A stretch of DNA of 64,000 bases from Pedobacter mendelii (GTDB lineage Bacteria; Bacteroidota; Bacteroidia; Sphingobacteriales; Sphingobacteriaceae). Both the position numbers and the translations under genes were made by a program. The notes under the pieces are model-generated. The model searched no databases. It was not told where the DNA came from and was given only the letters and a program-made list of their open reading frames with translations. The stretch covers positions 310,001 through 374,000 of the forward strand of contig NZ_BMDJ01000002.1 of assembly GCF_014635725.1 (NCBI RefSeq), given 5' to 3'. Below, in pieces: positions 27,388 through 36,030 of this stretch; within the stretch, counting starts at the first letter, position 1; each line of letters begins with the position of its first letter.

Positions 27388-28056
27388 TTACAAACTCATT
27401 TTTTCTAACTTTTTTAAATTTGATTTAGTAATTGTTAACGCTTTTTTAGCAAATTTTTTAATCTCAATATCGGTTGACATAGTACCCTTCTGTAATATTG
27501 CCACTAATTTAGTCTGATTATTTACGGCAATTGTTTGATATGCCTTATCAAAGGCTGAACCATTTAAACCCTTAAGCATAACAATTTCTTTAGCCACATC
27601 AACATCATCGGTAGGTGTTGAATTAGCAGTTTTAGATGAACCCACAGCTTCACCTGTTGCATTATTAAGCCTAGAAGTATCTTGCAGATTTATAGGTGCC
27701 GAATCTATACGCCCATCTGGTCTTAGTCCGCTTTGAGGACTAGTATTAACGGCATTAACATTTTTAATTTTACCCAGCTTACGAAGTTCATCCGTCAACT
27801 GAATATTTTTATCTACCATTTGTTGTCCTAAACTTTTCAACTGGCTATTATTTGCCCTATCCGCAGCAATTTTAGATGTTAAAAGTGCTTCATTGGTTAA
27901 GATTGCAGCCTGTTGTAAAAACATTGAAGAACCTAAACTATCTTGAATAGTTATAGATTTTATCGCATTAGAATATGCTTTTAGTGACGTAGTAGATACA
28001 GCAAAAAGCAATGAAAGGCTAACGCTCAATTTTAAAAAATTCAAATTGTTTTTCAT
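27388..28056 (-). CDS. Secreted DUF4142 protein
   Basis: 222 residues with a long signal peptide. The mature part is all-helical in the DUF4142 manner: FLQQAAILTNEALLTSKIAA, LKSLGQQMVDKNIQLTDEL, then AFDKAYQTIAVNNQTKLVAI, split by a Ser/Thr/Asn-rich linker (about 105-150) that is longer than usual. Function of the family is unknown; members are periplasmic and often linked to stress or envelope upkeep. It is convergent with the cyclase gene, with only 17 bases between stops. Confidence 0.75.
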   Translation of the reverse strand: MKNNLNFLKLSVSLSLLFAVSTTSLKAYSNAIKSITIQDSLGSSMFLQQAAILTNEALLTSKIAADRANNSQLKSLGQQMVDKNIQLTDELRKLGKIKNVNAVNTSPQSGLRPDGRIDSAPINLQDTSRLNNATGEAVGSSKTANSTPTDDVDVAKEIVMLKGLNGSAFDKAYQTIAVNNQTKLVAILQKGTMSTDIEIKKFAKKALTITKSNLKKLEKMSL

Positions 28057-28174
28057 AATTCATGGTTTGAACTAATCTTAAAACCATTAGAATAGATAGA
28101 AAGTTTGGAAAATCTTTAGATGCATGTGTTAGCCACGATAAATGCACTTTTTTAAATGATTGGATAGTTTTAAC

Positions 28175-28213
28175 AAAAAGAAGCCCCTTAACTTGAAATG
28201 TTAAGGGGCTTCT
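28175..28213 (-). terminator. Strong Rho-independent terminator
   Basis: AGAAGCCCCTTAAC and GTTAAGGGGCTTCT are perfect 14-base arms with a seven-base loop, followed on the minus strand by five T. It ends the DUF427 transcript. Confidence 0.92.
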
Positions 28214-28242
28214 GATTTTAATATTGCTATTAAAATTTTTGA

Positions 28243-28521
28243 TTATTCAACTTTTACGCCCTTCCAAAAAGCAACGTAATCTTTAATCTCTCTGGCAGCA
28301 TCTTTAGGATTTGGATAAAACCATGCCGCATCCTTGTTTTTTTCTCCATCAACTACTAATGTATAATACGAAGCTTCACCTTTCCACGGACAAGTGGTAT
28401 GTTTGTTAGAATCCAAAAAAAAATCTTTTTTTATGGATGACGCAGGAAAATAATGATTGTTTTCAATTACAATTGTATCATCACTTTCTGCTATAATTTC
28501 ATTGTTCCAGATTGCTTTCAT
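28243..28521 (-). CDS. DUF427 family protein
   Basis: 92 residues, no signal peptide, so cytoplasmic. MKAIWNNEIIAESDDTIVIE, YFPASSIKKDFF, HTTCPWKGEASYYTL and AAWFYPNPKDAAREIKDYVA cover the entire DUF427 domain (PF04248). The family is a small beta-rich fold of unknown function, often next to redox or stress genes. It is a single-gene transcript with its own terminator 30 bases downstream. Confidence 0.9.
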   Translation of the reverse strand: MKAIWNNEIIAESDDTIVIENNHYFPASSIKKDFFLDSNKHTTCPWKGEASYYTLVVDGEKNKDAAWFYPNPKDAAREIKDYVAFWKGVKVE

Positions 28522-28715
28522 TGTTATGGGTTTTACATATCAACCTTGCAAACTAAGAATTTGTTTTAATGATGCCTTTGCAATATAATTGGATAGCAAT
28601 AAAACTTCATAATCCTGGCAATAAGGTTGATTTTATGAAAAATTCGATTCCATTATCATTCAAACAGAATGGAAAATCGCATCGCAAAAACTAAATAGAA
28701 AAACTTATTGTTAAA

Positions 28716-28728
28716 TTACATGATGTAA
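28716..28728. promoter_or_regulatory. Short palindrome, possible regulator site
   Basis: TTACATGATGTAA is a perfect palindrome around one base, about 85 bases ahead of the oxidoreductase start. It resembles Crp/Fnr-type half-sites only loosely. Confidence 0.25.
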
Positions 28729-28812
28729 ATCAGTTAATTAGCAATACAAACCGTGTGATTCTAAGAATTGCTTAGTGTTTTACTAAATTCGATACACAGC
28801 AAAAGTTCAAAT

Positions 28813-29931
28813 ATGAATAGCAGAAGAGATTTTCTACAAAAAATGGGTGTTTCAGCATTAATGCTGCAGTTAGGTTCCGTAGCATCGTTTGCAGATACTC
28901 CAAACCATTTCGAACAGCCTTACGATGGCAAGGTGCTCCGTGTAGCCATCATGGGATTAGGTGGCTATGGCACCCGTGTAGCTGAAGCCATGAAAGCATG
29001 CACCAAAGCCAAATTGGTCGGTGTTATTAGTGGTACGCCTTCAAAAATTAAAGAATGGCAAACGAAATACAACATCCCGGAAAAGAATTGCTATAACTAT
29101 GAGAACTTCGATCAGGTAAAAAATAATAAAGATATAGATGCGATTTACGTGATAACGCCGAATGCATTGCACCACAGTCAGGTTATCCGTGTGGCAAAAG
29201 CCGGCAAACATGCGATATGCGAGAAACCAATGGCCTTAAATCCAAAAGAAGCACAGGAAATGATTGATGCTTGCAAAAAAGCAAATGTAAAGTTATTAAT
29301 TGGCTACAGAATGCATTTTGAGCCCCGCACGTTGGAGGTGATCAGAATGAGAAAAGCAGGAGAATTTGGTAAGATTATGTTTTTTCAGGCGCAATGTGGT
29401 TTTAAGGCAGGCGATCCTAATCAGTGGCGATTAAACAAAGCACTTGCGGGCGGTGGAGCAATGATGGATATTGGCATCTATGCCATTAACGGAGCAAGAT
29501 ACATGGTAGGCGAAGAGCCAATCTGGGTAACGGCACAGGAAACCAAAACCGACCCATTAAAGTTTAAAGAAGGTGTAGATGAAACCATACAATTTCAGTT
29601 TGGTTTTCCAAGCGGTGCAGTAGCATCCTGCTTATCTAGCTATAACATCAACTACCTGGATAGATTTTTTATGAGTGGCGATAATGGGTTTGCAGAAATG
29701 CAACCCTCTACCGGTTATGGCCCTATTAAGGGTAGAACGCACAAAAGTGAACTCACACAGCCCATAACCACTCATCAAACTGTACAAATGGATGAAATGG
29801 CAACTATTATTTTTGAAGATAACAAGCCAGTAGTACCTGTTAACGGTGAGGAAGGATTGAAAGATCTAAAAATTATTGAAGCCATTTACCTTGCTGCCAA
29901 AACAGGAAAGAAGGTTAATCTTAATGTTTAA
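28813..29931 (+). CDS. Tat-exported Gfo/Idh/MocA-family oxidoreductase
   Basis: About 372 residues from the ATG opening MNSRRDFLQKMGVSALML, a twin-arginine signal; the longer upstream frame is unlikely. The Rossmann part has VAIMGLGGYGTRVAEAM, followed by the family's EKP motif in CEKPMALNPKEA and the GYRMHFEP segment near the active site. The C-terminal domain carries GGGAMMDIGIYAINGARYMV. It resembles periplasmic glucose-fructose oxidoreductase, which keeps NADP bound. It likely oxidises or reduces a sugar or polyol in the periplasm. It stands alone between two promoter regions. Confidence 0.88.
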   Translation: MNSRRDFLQKMGVSALMLQLGSVASFADTPNHFEQPYDGKVLRVAIMGLGGYGTRVAEAMKACTKAKLVGVISGTPSKIKEWQTKYNIPEKNCYNYENFDQVKNNKDIDAIYVITPNALHHSQVIRVAKAGKHAICEKPMALNPKEAQEMIDACKKANVKLLIGYRMHFEPRTLEVIRMRKAGEFGKIMFFQAQCGFKAGDPNQWRLNKALAGGGAMMDIGIYAINGARYMVGEEPIWVTAQETKTDPLKFKEGVDETIQFQFGFPSGAVASCLSSYNINYLDRFFMSGDNGFAEMQPSTGYGPIKGRTHKSELTQPITTHQTVQMDEMATIIFEDNKPVVPVNGEEGLKDLKIIEAIYLAAKTGKKVNLNV

Positions 29932-30118
29932 ACTGAAAGTGATTCCTAGCTGGCTTATCTGGCTGCGAAATCCTAAATTTTGATACTATAAGACTTCAAT
30001 GTACTTTTAATATATTAAAATTAACTCTTTGCTTTGGTTATTTGTCCCCGAGGCAATTGACACTATTTCCTGGTTCATTAGTTGGAAGATGGTTCGGTTT
30101 TTTATCAATTTAAAAAGC

Positions 30119-30137
30119 CGTCGTTTAATAAACAACG
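30119..30137. promoter_or_regulatory. Imperfect palindrome upstream of arsM, candidate operator
   Basis: CGTCGTTTAATAAACAACG is a 19-base palindrome with one mismatched pair. It ends 25 bases before the arsM start, a good position for repression. No ArsR gene is in the window, so the regulator is unknown. Confidence 0.4.
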
Positions 30138-30161
30138 TATATTTACTATAAATTTAAGAAA

Positions 30162-31133
30162 ATGGGTAGCTATCTTGATGAAACGGAAAACGTATATCGC
30201 AACGCCGCGTTAAAACCTGATGTTGGCCTTTGTTGTACTACAACACCCATGAACGCCTTTCCTGGCTTGGAAATACCCAAGATAATGCAGGAAATGAATT
30301 ACGGCTGTGGTGCTATAGTAAGTGCCAATGATCTAGTTAATGAACCAACTATACTTTATGTTGGCGTTGGTGGTGGTATGGAGCTTTTGCAATTTTCCTA
30401 TTTTAACAGAAATGACCGGGGTGTTATAGGCGTTGATATTGTGGAAGAAATGCTGCAAAGCTGTGCCAACAATTTACTGGAAGCGGAAAAGTTAAATCCC
30501 TGGTTCAAAAAGGAGTTTATTGATCTGCGAAAAGGTTCTGCTTTAGCTTTACCTGTAGCGGATAATTCCATAGATGTAGCAGGTCAAAATTGCCTTTTTA
30601 ATATTTTTAAAGAAAATGACCTCAAAAAAGCATTAGCCGAAATATACCGGGTGCTAAAGCCTGGCGGCAGATTGGTGATGTCTGATCCGATCTGCGACCA
30701 GCCTATGAATGAAGCCTTACGTAATGACGATAGGTTACGTGCCTTATGCCTTACTGGCTCGCTGACATTAAGTGATTATATCAAAAGCATAACCGACATC
30801 GGCTTCGGTACCATAGAAATAAGGGCTAAAAGACCCTACCGCATTTTAGCTCCTGGTCAATACCCAACTGATGAATTGCTTTATATTGAAAGTGTGGAGG
30901 TTTGCGCCATTAAAGACCCAATGCCTGCCGACGGCCCTTGTATATTTACCGGGAAAGCGGCAATCTATTATGGAGAAAAAGAATATTTTGATGATGAAAA
31001 AGGTCACGTTTTGATGCCTAACCAACCTTTAGCAGTATGCGATAAAACGGCCGGGAATTTAGCCGCATTGAAACATGATGATATTTTTATCTCAAACTCT
31101 ACCTGGTTTTATGACGGTGGTGGCTGTTGCTAA
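30162..31133 (+). CDS. arsM: Arsenosugar-pathway arsenite methyltransferase ArsM
   Basis: 323 residues. It has a SAM-dependent methyltransferase core with YVGVGGGMELLQF (about 65-78), VIGVDIVEEML and IYRVLKPGGRLVMSDP. Cys positions expected of arsenite methylases are seen: C24/C25, C49 and C143 (AGQNCLFNIF). The C-terminal half (about 215-323) ends in GGGCC, a feature of the arsenosugar-type ArsM rather than of standalone ArsM. It adds methyl groups from SAM to As(III), giving dimethylarsenic for ArsS. It heads the plus-strand half of the cluster, 12 bases before the SDR gene. Confidence 0.88.
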   Translation: MGSYLDETENVYRNAALKPDVGLCCTTTPMNAFPGLEIPKIMQEMNYGCGAIVSANDLVNEPTILYVGVGGGMELLQFSYFNRNDRGVIGVDIVEEMLQSCANNLLEAEKLNPWFKKEFIDLRKGSALALPVADNSIDVAGQNCLFNIFKENDLKKALAEIYRVLKPGGRLVMSDPICDQPMNEALRNDDRLRALCLTGSLTLSDYIKSITDIGFGTIEIRAKRPYRILAPGQYPTDELLYIESVEVCAIKDPMPADGPCIFTGKAAIYYGEKEYFDDEKGHVLMPNQPLAVCDKTAGNLAALKHDDIFISNSTWFYDGGGCC

Positions 31134-31145
31134 TTAACTCAGCCT

Positions 31146-32135
31146 ATGAAAATATTTATCACAGGTGTTACTGGTTATCTAGGGCAAAAACTGGCTTTAC
31201 AATTGGCAGCTAATGGGCATACCATACACGCGCTGGTACGTAATGAGCAAAAAGGAAGATCGTTATTGAATCATCCAAATATCCTGTTATTTACCGGAGA
31301 TATTTTAGAACCTGATTCTCTGTTAACTGCAATGGCTGGTTGCAAGCAAGTTTACCACCTCGCAGCCTTGGCATCGGTATGGCATAAAGATCCGCAGCGC
31401 TTTCATATCATAAATGTAAAAGGGCTTCAAAACGTTTTAGATACTTGTTTGCACTTGGGTATTACCGATGTACTTTTCACCTCTACTGCCGGGGTTGTAG
31501 GAGATTCAATGGATGGAAAACCCGTGTGTGAATTAACCAACCCTGACCCCAAACTGGAGACGCTATATGAGCAAAGCAAAGTGGATGCTGAAAAACTGCT
31601 TAAGGCCTATATTCCTAAAGGTATCCGGGGTATTATTGTCAACCCCAGCCGGGTGTATGGCCCCGGATTATTAACCGAAAGTAATGGCTTTACCCGTTTG
31701 ATGAAAATGTATATCAGCGGCCATTGGAAGATCAAACCATGTAACGGAAAAAGCATAGGCAACTACGTTTATATCGATGATACGATAAACGGACTGATAG
31801 CTGCTATGGAAAAAGCTAAATCCGGTGAACGTTATTTGCTGGGTGGTATAAATGCTACCTACAATGAATTTTTCAGCATGGTAGATGAACTTACTGGTAT
31901 TAAAAGGAAAATGTATAATGTTCCTTTACCTGTTATGCTGTTTCTATCTCGAATACAGTTAATATTGGCGCATTTATTAGGAAAAAAGCCAATGATTACC
32001 CCTCCTTTTGTTCGCAAATATAATAAGCAATGGATCGTTAGCTCTGAAAAGGCCGAGCAGGAAATAGGTTATACCATAATTCCTTTAAGAGAAGGAGTAA
32101 GTAAAACGCTTGATTGGCTTAATCAACCTGTTTAA
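31146..32135 (+). CDS. NAD-dependent epimerase/dehydratase (extended SDR) of the arsenosugar cluster
   Basis: 329 residues, cytoplasmic. It opens with the NAD(P)-binding motif ITGVTGYLGQKLA, has VYHLAALASVW, the Ser-Thr-Ala of TSTAGVVGD and an active-site Tyr-x3-Lys in YEQSK (about residues 139-143). It is an extended SDR of the dihydroflavonol-reductase/epimerase type. Its place between arsM and a glycosyltransferase suggests it modifies the sugar part of the arsenosugar. The exact reaction is not known to me. Its stop overlaps the stop of the convergent TlpA gene. Confidence 0.85.
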   Translation: MKIFITGVTGYLGQKLALQLAANGHTIHALVRNEQKGRSLLNHPNILLFTGDILEPDSLLTAMAGCKQVYHLAALASVWHKDPQRFHIINVKGLQNVLDTCLHLGITDVLFTSTAGVVGDSMDGKPVCELTNPDPKLETLYEQSKVDAEKLLKAYIPKGIRGIIVNPSRVYGPGLLTESNGFTRLMKMYISGHWKIKPCNGKSIGNYVYIDDTINGLIAAMEKAKSGERYLLGGINATYNEFFSMVDELTGIKRKMYNVPLPVMLFLSRIQLILAHLLGKKPMITPPFVRKYNKQWIVSSEKAEQEIGYTIIPLREGVSKTLDWLNQPV

Positions 32136-32595
32136 CAGCTGCCACCAATTCATCATAAGTATAACTCGCTTCGTGAAACTTCTTTTTGCCATTTTTAACA
32201 ATGAGGGTTCCCGGTAGCGCACCAGACCAATCAGCACTTATTTTTTCATTGTAAGAGTTTGGCGCCTCATTAAGCAAATACACTTCGCCGGTTAAGTGGT
32301 GGGCTTTTACAAAAGGCTGCACACCGCTTTCCAGCTTGGATTTAAGGTCGGTGCTAATTAGGATAACCTTTACCGGTTTACCTTTTACCGCCATTTTAAA
32401 CTTTTCAAATTCAGGTAATTCTTTTACACAAGGTTTGCACCAGGTTGCCCAAAAGTTAATCACGTAAGTAGTATCCTTACCTTGTTTAATACGGCTTTCT
32501 AATTGTGAAACTTTAATGAGCTTAACCTGCTGTGCTTGTAAATTGAACGATAACAGCAAGTAAAAACCGATGATATATAAGAGTTTATTTGTCAT
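32119..32595 (-). CDS. TlpA-family thiol-disulfide protein within the arsenosugar cluster
   Basis: About 158 residues from the ATG opening MTNKLLYIIGFYLLLSFNLQAQ, a signal peptide; an ATG seven codons upstream is less likely. The thioredoxin fold is complete: FWATWCKPCVKELPEFEKF with the CxxC at about residues 53 and 56, and the cis-Pro in GALPGTLIVKNGKK. It would keep thiols reduced in the periplasm. It is on the opposite strand to its neighbours, between the SDR and the GT2 gene, so it has its own promoter. A link to arsenic thiol chemistry is plausible but only positional. Confidence 0.85.
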   Translation of the reverse strand: MTNKLLYIIGFYLLLSFNLQAQQVKLIKVSQLESRIKQGKDTTYVINFWATWCKPCVKELPEFEKFKMAVKGKPVKVILISTDLKSKLESGVQPFVKAHHLTGEVYLLNEAPNSYNEKISADWSGALPGTLIVKNGKKKFHEASYTYDELVAAVKQVD

Positions 32596-32669
32596 GACTT
32601 TTATAATTTTTATCAAGTACTGATTTTATATACGTAGATTTCACCTGAGCAGATTAGGAAGAACCATCC

Positions 32670-33362
32670 ATGAAAGTAAGCATAATAATTCCTGTTTTCA
32701 ATGAAGCCGAGCATATCGGCAAACTAACCAAATATTTAATCCGATTTGGCAGTAATAATTTACAAGAGATTATTGTTGTTGATGGCGGCAGTACCGACGA
32801 TACACCTTTATGTGCCAAACAAGCTGGTGCAATAAGTGTGGTCTCCCCTCAAAAGGGCCGTGCAGCACAAATGAATTTTGGCGCATCAATCGCTAAAGGC
32901 GATCTACTCTATTTTGTCCATGCAGATACTTTACCACCGGAAACCTACATAACTGATATTATAGATGCTATTGAAGCCGGCTTTGATATGGGCAGGTATC
33001 TTTCTACTTATAATAGTAAATCTTGGTTGCTTAAACTTAACGCTTTTCTGAGCCGTTTAGATACCTTTGGAGGTATGGGTGGAGATCAAACGCTATTTAT
33101 TACGACAAAACTATTTCAGCAAACTGGTGGTTTTGACGGAACGATGAAGATAATGGAAGAGTTTGAATTTTGTGCACGGGCAAGGAAGCTGGGAAAATAT
33201 AAGATCATCAAAAAGCCAGTACTTATCTCTGCCAGAAAGTATGATACCAATGGATGGTTTAACGTTCAAAAGGCTAACTATACCATTGTAAGAATGTATC
33301 TAAATGGGGCAAGTCAAGAAAGCATGGCTTTGAAATATAAGGAGATGCTTCATTACCGCTAA
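32670..33362 (+). CDS. GT2 glycosyltransferase, TIGR04283 arsenosugar type
   Basis: 230 residues, no signal. It is a GT-A fold family 2 enzyme: VSIIIPVFNEAEHIGKL, IIVVDGGSTDDT, SPQKGRAAQMNFG, the DxD-like LYFVHADTLPP and GGMGGDQTLFI. These match the TIGR04283 family, named for arsenosugar clusters. It likely transfers a sugar onto the ribosyl-arsenic intermediate or onto a lipid. Its end overlaps the end of the convergent DUF2064 gene by four bases, which fits a compact cluster. Confidence 0.87.
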   Translation: MKVSIIIPVFNEAEHIGKLTKYLIRFGSNNLQEIIVVDGGSTDDTPLCAKQAGAISVVSPQKGRAAQMNFGASIAKGDLLYFVHADTLPPETYITDIIDAIEAGFDMGRYLSTYNSKSWLLKLNAFLSRLDTFGGMGGDQTLFITTKLFQQTGGFDGTMKIMEEFEFCARARKLGKYKIIKKPVLISARKYDTNGWFNVQKANYTIVRMYLNGASQESMALKYKEMLHYR

Positions 33363-33976
33363 ATATCTATCCCGTTTAAGTTTAGGTCTGCCGCCTCGTC
33401 TACATCATGCAACTTTTGCATTAAGCTGTAAGTTAATTCCAGCTGGTTTACGGTTGCTATGGTTTCTTTAGTTACCTGGTCTGTACTCCAGGCTTTATCC
33501 CTAAATAACTCCGGCACGTAACGATTTAAACCCAACAGGTAATACCCGCCATCGAAAGTGGGGCCTATAACTACGTCATTAACTGCCAACCTAGCCATCG
33601 CTTGTTCAATTATGGCTGTTTGTAACTGATAACAATCGCTGCCAATAATCATTACCCGTTTAAAACCCTGATCAAATAATTCTTTGAAAGAATTGGATAT
33701 CCTTGCGCCTAAATCAGCCCCAAATTGCTGTCTTTTGGTATAACCAGGGAAAGTCCAAATATCATTTTCTATCACCTGATCGGTGTAATAAATAAATTTA
33801 TAGCAATTAATAGGAATAGTGATCTGCTGGGTATGGCTCAATAATAAATTGTAAACCGCCAACGCTTTTTCATCACCTATCCCTTTTGCCAGGCGGGTTT
33901 TAACTTTACCTAACTCCGGATGCCGTACAAATATGATGAGTGCTGTCCTCGTTACTTTATTAAAATTACTCATCAT
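33359..33976 (-). CDS. DUF2064 glycosyltransferase, TIGR04282 arsenosugar type
   Basis: About 205 residues from the ATG-ATG pair opening MMSNFNKVTR; the longer frame extends far into the aquaporin gene and is unlikely. ALIIFVRHPELGKVKTRLAK is the nucleotide-sugar loop of the DUF2064/TIGR04282 group, with VMIIGSDCYQL and VVIGPTFDGGYYLLGLN following. It is a GT-A type transferase paired with TIGR04283 in arsenosugar loci. It overlaps the aquaporin gene's end by about ten bases, so translation is probably coupled. Confidence 0.86.
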   Translation of the reverse strand: MMSNFNKVTRTALIIFVRHPELGKVKTRLAKGIGDEKALAVYNLLLSHTQQITIPINCYKFIYYTDQVIENDIWTFPGYTKRQQFGADLGARISNSFKELFDQGFKRVMIIGSDCYQLQTAIIEQAMARLAVNDVVIGPTFDGGYYLLGLNRYVPELFRDKAWSTDQVTKETIATVNQLELTYSLMQKLHDVDEAADLNLNGIDI

Positions 33977-34634
33977 GCTTTTCTTTAAGCTGCGGAGATT
34001 GTTTAAAAAAGTACATCCAGCACAACACAGCGAGTGCCGCTCCTGCAACAGGCGCTAATATGTAAATCCATAAGGTGTTTAAATTTCCAGTAATAAGAGC
34101 AGGGCCAAAAGACCGGGCAGGGTTCATAGAAGCACCAGATATAGGCCCTGCAAAAAGCGCCTCGAATAAAACAACACCTCCTATGGCAAGACCCGCAAAC
34201 ATGCCTTGTTCTTTACTTCCAGTGGCTACATTTATAATTACAAGCATTAAAATAAAGGTAAGTATGAATTCCAATATAAATGACTGTGAATTTGACCCGG
34301 AAGGCACTGTCCAGCCCAAATCTGTATTTAGTGGAAAAAGGTATTTTAAAGTTAAACTAGCAAGTGTTGCACCAGTAAACTGACTAATAATATAAGGAAT
34401 AAGGCATTTAGCCGGAAAGCGTTTAGCCAGGGTAAATGCGATACTTACTGCCGGGTTCATGTGCGCACCTGAAACACTACCTAACGCATAGATCATACTC
34501 ATCACCACAAGACCAAAAGTAATTGCTACTCCTAAATGGGTAACGGTATGTACCTGCTCATCTATAACAACCGCACCTGTACCGCAAAAAACCATAATGT
34601 AGGTACCCATAAACTCTGCCAGGTATTTTTTCAT
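33966..34634 (-). CDS. MIP/aquaporin-family channel
   Basis: 222 residues with six transmembrane helices and both NPA boxes: SGAHMNPAVSIAF (about residue 60) and SGASMNPARSFG (about residue 170). Length and boxes are complete. Bacterial aquaglyceroporins in arsenic operons carry uncharged As(OH)3 or methylated arsenic. Here it lies between arsS and a glycosyltransferase, in the same transcript. I infer a role in arsenic entry or product release rather than water flow. The selectivity filter was not assigned. Confidence 0.88.
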   Translation of the reverse strand: MKKYLAEFMGTYIMVFCGTGAVVIDEQVHTVTHLGVAITFGLVVMSMIYALGSVSGAHMNPAVSIAFTLAKRFPAKCLIPYIISQFTGATLASLTLKYLFPLNTDLGWTVPSGSNSQSFILEFILTFILMLVIINVATGSKEQGMFAGLAIGGVVLFEALFAGPISGASMNPARSFGPALITGNLNTLWIYILAPVAGAALAVLCWMYFFKQSPQLKEKHDE

Positions 34635-34645
34635 TCGGTCTATAT

Positions 34646-35695
34646 TTATTCAGCAACTGCACCGCCACAACTTGAACCAGCACCCGCGGTACAGCCGTAG
34701 CAATGTTGTTTTAAAATGATCTCGCGGTTTTGCAATAAACTCAAATCAAAATCTGCTATATGCTGCGAGGTATTCGGGATAACTTTCAAGTCAAGCATTT
34801 GGTTAAAATCACAATCGTAAAGGTAACCGTCCCACCCTACAGAAATGGTGTTGCGGCACATCACATTTTTAACTGCAGCCGGGTTAAAAGCACCAATCAG
34901 CTTTTCCAGATAATTATCATAATTACCAGTCGTCAACAGATAATCCAGATAACGGCTGATAGGCATGTTGGTAATAGCAAAAAGGTTATTGAAACTGATG
35001 TTATAATTTTTCATCAATTCAAACTTGTATTCCTTCTCCAAAGCATCCTGCGATGGCGGTAAAAAAGCACCTGCCGGATTATAAACCAAATTTAGGGTTA
35101 GCCCGGTATCGGCCATCCCGTACCCAACAGCGTTCAGCATTTGAAGTGCTTTAATAGAATCATCAAAAACGCCATCACCACGTTGCTTATCCGTCCTGTC
35201 CTGCGTAAAACTAGGTAAAGAGGAAACTACTTCTATCTGATGTCGTTTAAAAAATTCTGGCAGATCATGAAAACGCTTATTGGCTAAGATAATTGTGAGG
35301 TTACAGCGCACAATTATGTGCTTCCCTAAAGCCTTAATCTGTTCTACAAACCATCTAAAATCAGGGTTTAGTTCAGGGGCACCACCTGTTAAGTCAACTA
35401 TTTTAATTGGAGATTTGGCTAACACATTCAAGCAAAGCTGCATGGTATCTTGCGTCATTATCTCTTTACGATCGGGTCCTGCATCAACATGGCAATGTTT
35501 GCAAACCTGGTTACACATTTTACCCATGTTTACCTGGAAAATATCTACACCACTGGCCAACAGTGGAAACATACCTATGTCCGCAACTTTCTCTTTGAAC
35601 GAAGTATGTTTTTGCGTAGAATTGTGCTCTAATATATCCAGTTGGTATGAACTATTAGCTAAAGGGTTTTGCAGAACTTTTAAGGATTTGATCAT
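34646..35695 (-). CDS. arsS: Arsenosugar biosynthesis radical SAM protein ArsS
   Basis: 349 residues, cytoplasmic. The cluster-binding motif CNQVCKHCH (C61, C65, C68) is near the N terminus, followed by VDLTGGAPELNPDFRWFV typical of radical SAM barrels. The C-terminal part has MCRNTISVGWDGYLYDCDFN and a last Cys group (CYGCTAGAGSSCGG), which fits an auxiliary cluster region. ArsS joins the 5'-deoxyadenosyl radical to dimethylarsenic to make the arsenosugar precursor. Its ATG overlaps the stop of the preceding gene by one base (TAATG), so translation is coupled. Confidence 0.9.
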   Translation of the reverse strand: MIKSLKVLQNPLANSSYQLDILEHNSTQKHTSFKEKVADIGMFPLLASGVDIFQVNMGKMCNQVCKHCHVDAGPDRKEIMTQDTMQLCLNVLAKSPIKIVDLTGGAPELNPDFRWFVEQIKALGKHIIVRCNLTIILANKRFHDLPEFFKRHQIEVVSSLPSFTQDRTDKQRGDGVFDDSIKALQMLNAVGYGMADTGLTLNLVYNPAGAFLPPSQDALEKEYKFELMKNYNISFNNLFAITNMPISRYLDYLLTTGNYDNYLEKLIGAFNPAAVKNVMCRNTISVGWDGYLYDCDFNQMLDLKVIPNTSQHIADFDLSLLQNREIILKQHCYGCTAGAGSSCGGAVAE

Positions 35696-36030
35696 TACAT
35701 ACTAATTTTTTTCACCTTGTTCATCATTTGCACGCCATGTACCAATACCGCACCACCTTTAATGGCCGATGCCACGTGCACCGCTTCCATCATCTGTGCT
35801 TCGCTAAAGCCTTTTTCATAGGCATCGCTACTGTAGGCATCAATACAATAAGGGCATTGTACCGCATGAGCCACCGCCAAAGCAATTAATGATTTTTCCT
35901 TCGCCGTCAGTGCCCCATCCTTAAATACTTCGCCATAATAGGAAAAAAACTTATCGGCCATGTCCTTTTGGTATTCACCGATGTTCCCAAATTTACCGAG
36001 GTCTTCGGCATTGTAATAATGATCAGCCAT
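35695..36030 (-). CDS. Arsenosugar-associated peroxidase-like (carboxymuconolactone decarboxylase/AhpD) protein
   Basis: 111 residues, all-helical. The redox motif CPYCIDAYSSDAYEKG with Cys-x2-Cys and nearby His (VAHAVQC) fits the AhpD-like branch of the carboxymuconolactone decarboxylase family. A conserved Glu is in AKEKSLIAL. Members of this kind occur next to arsS and are annotated as arsenosugar-associated peroxidase-like proteins. It may handle thiol redox steps for the arsenic substrate. It is sandwiched between DUF547 and arsS with overlaps on both sides. Confidence 0.86.
   Translation of the reverse strand: MADHYYNAEDLGKFGNIGEYQKDMADKFFSYYGEVFKDGALTAKEKSLIALAVAHAVQCPYCIDAYSSDAYEKGFSEAQMMEAVHVASAIKGGAVLVHGVQMMNKVKKISM

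Noticed and set aside
35280..35705. A 141-codon frame antisense to arsS
   Set aside because: Shadow of the arsS coding frame; arsS has complete radical SAM motifs.
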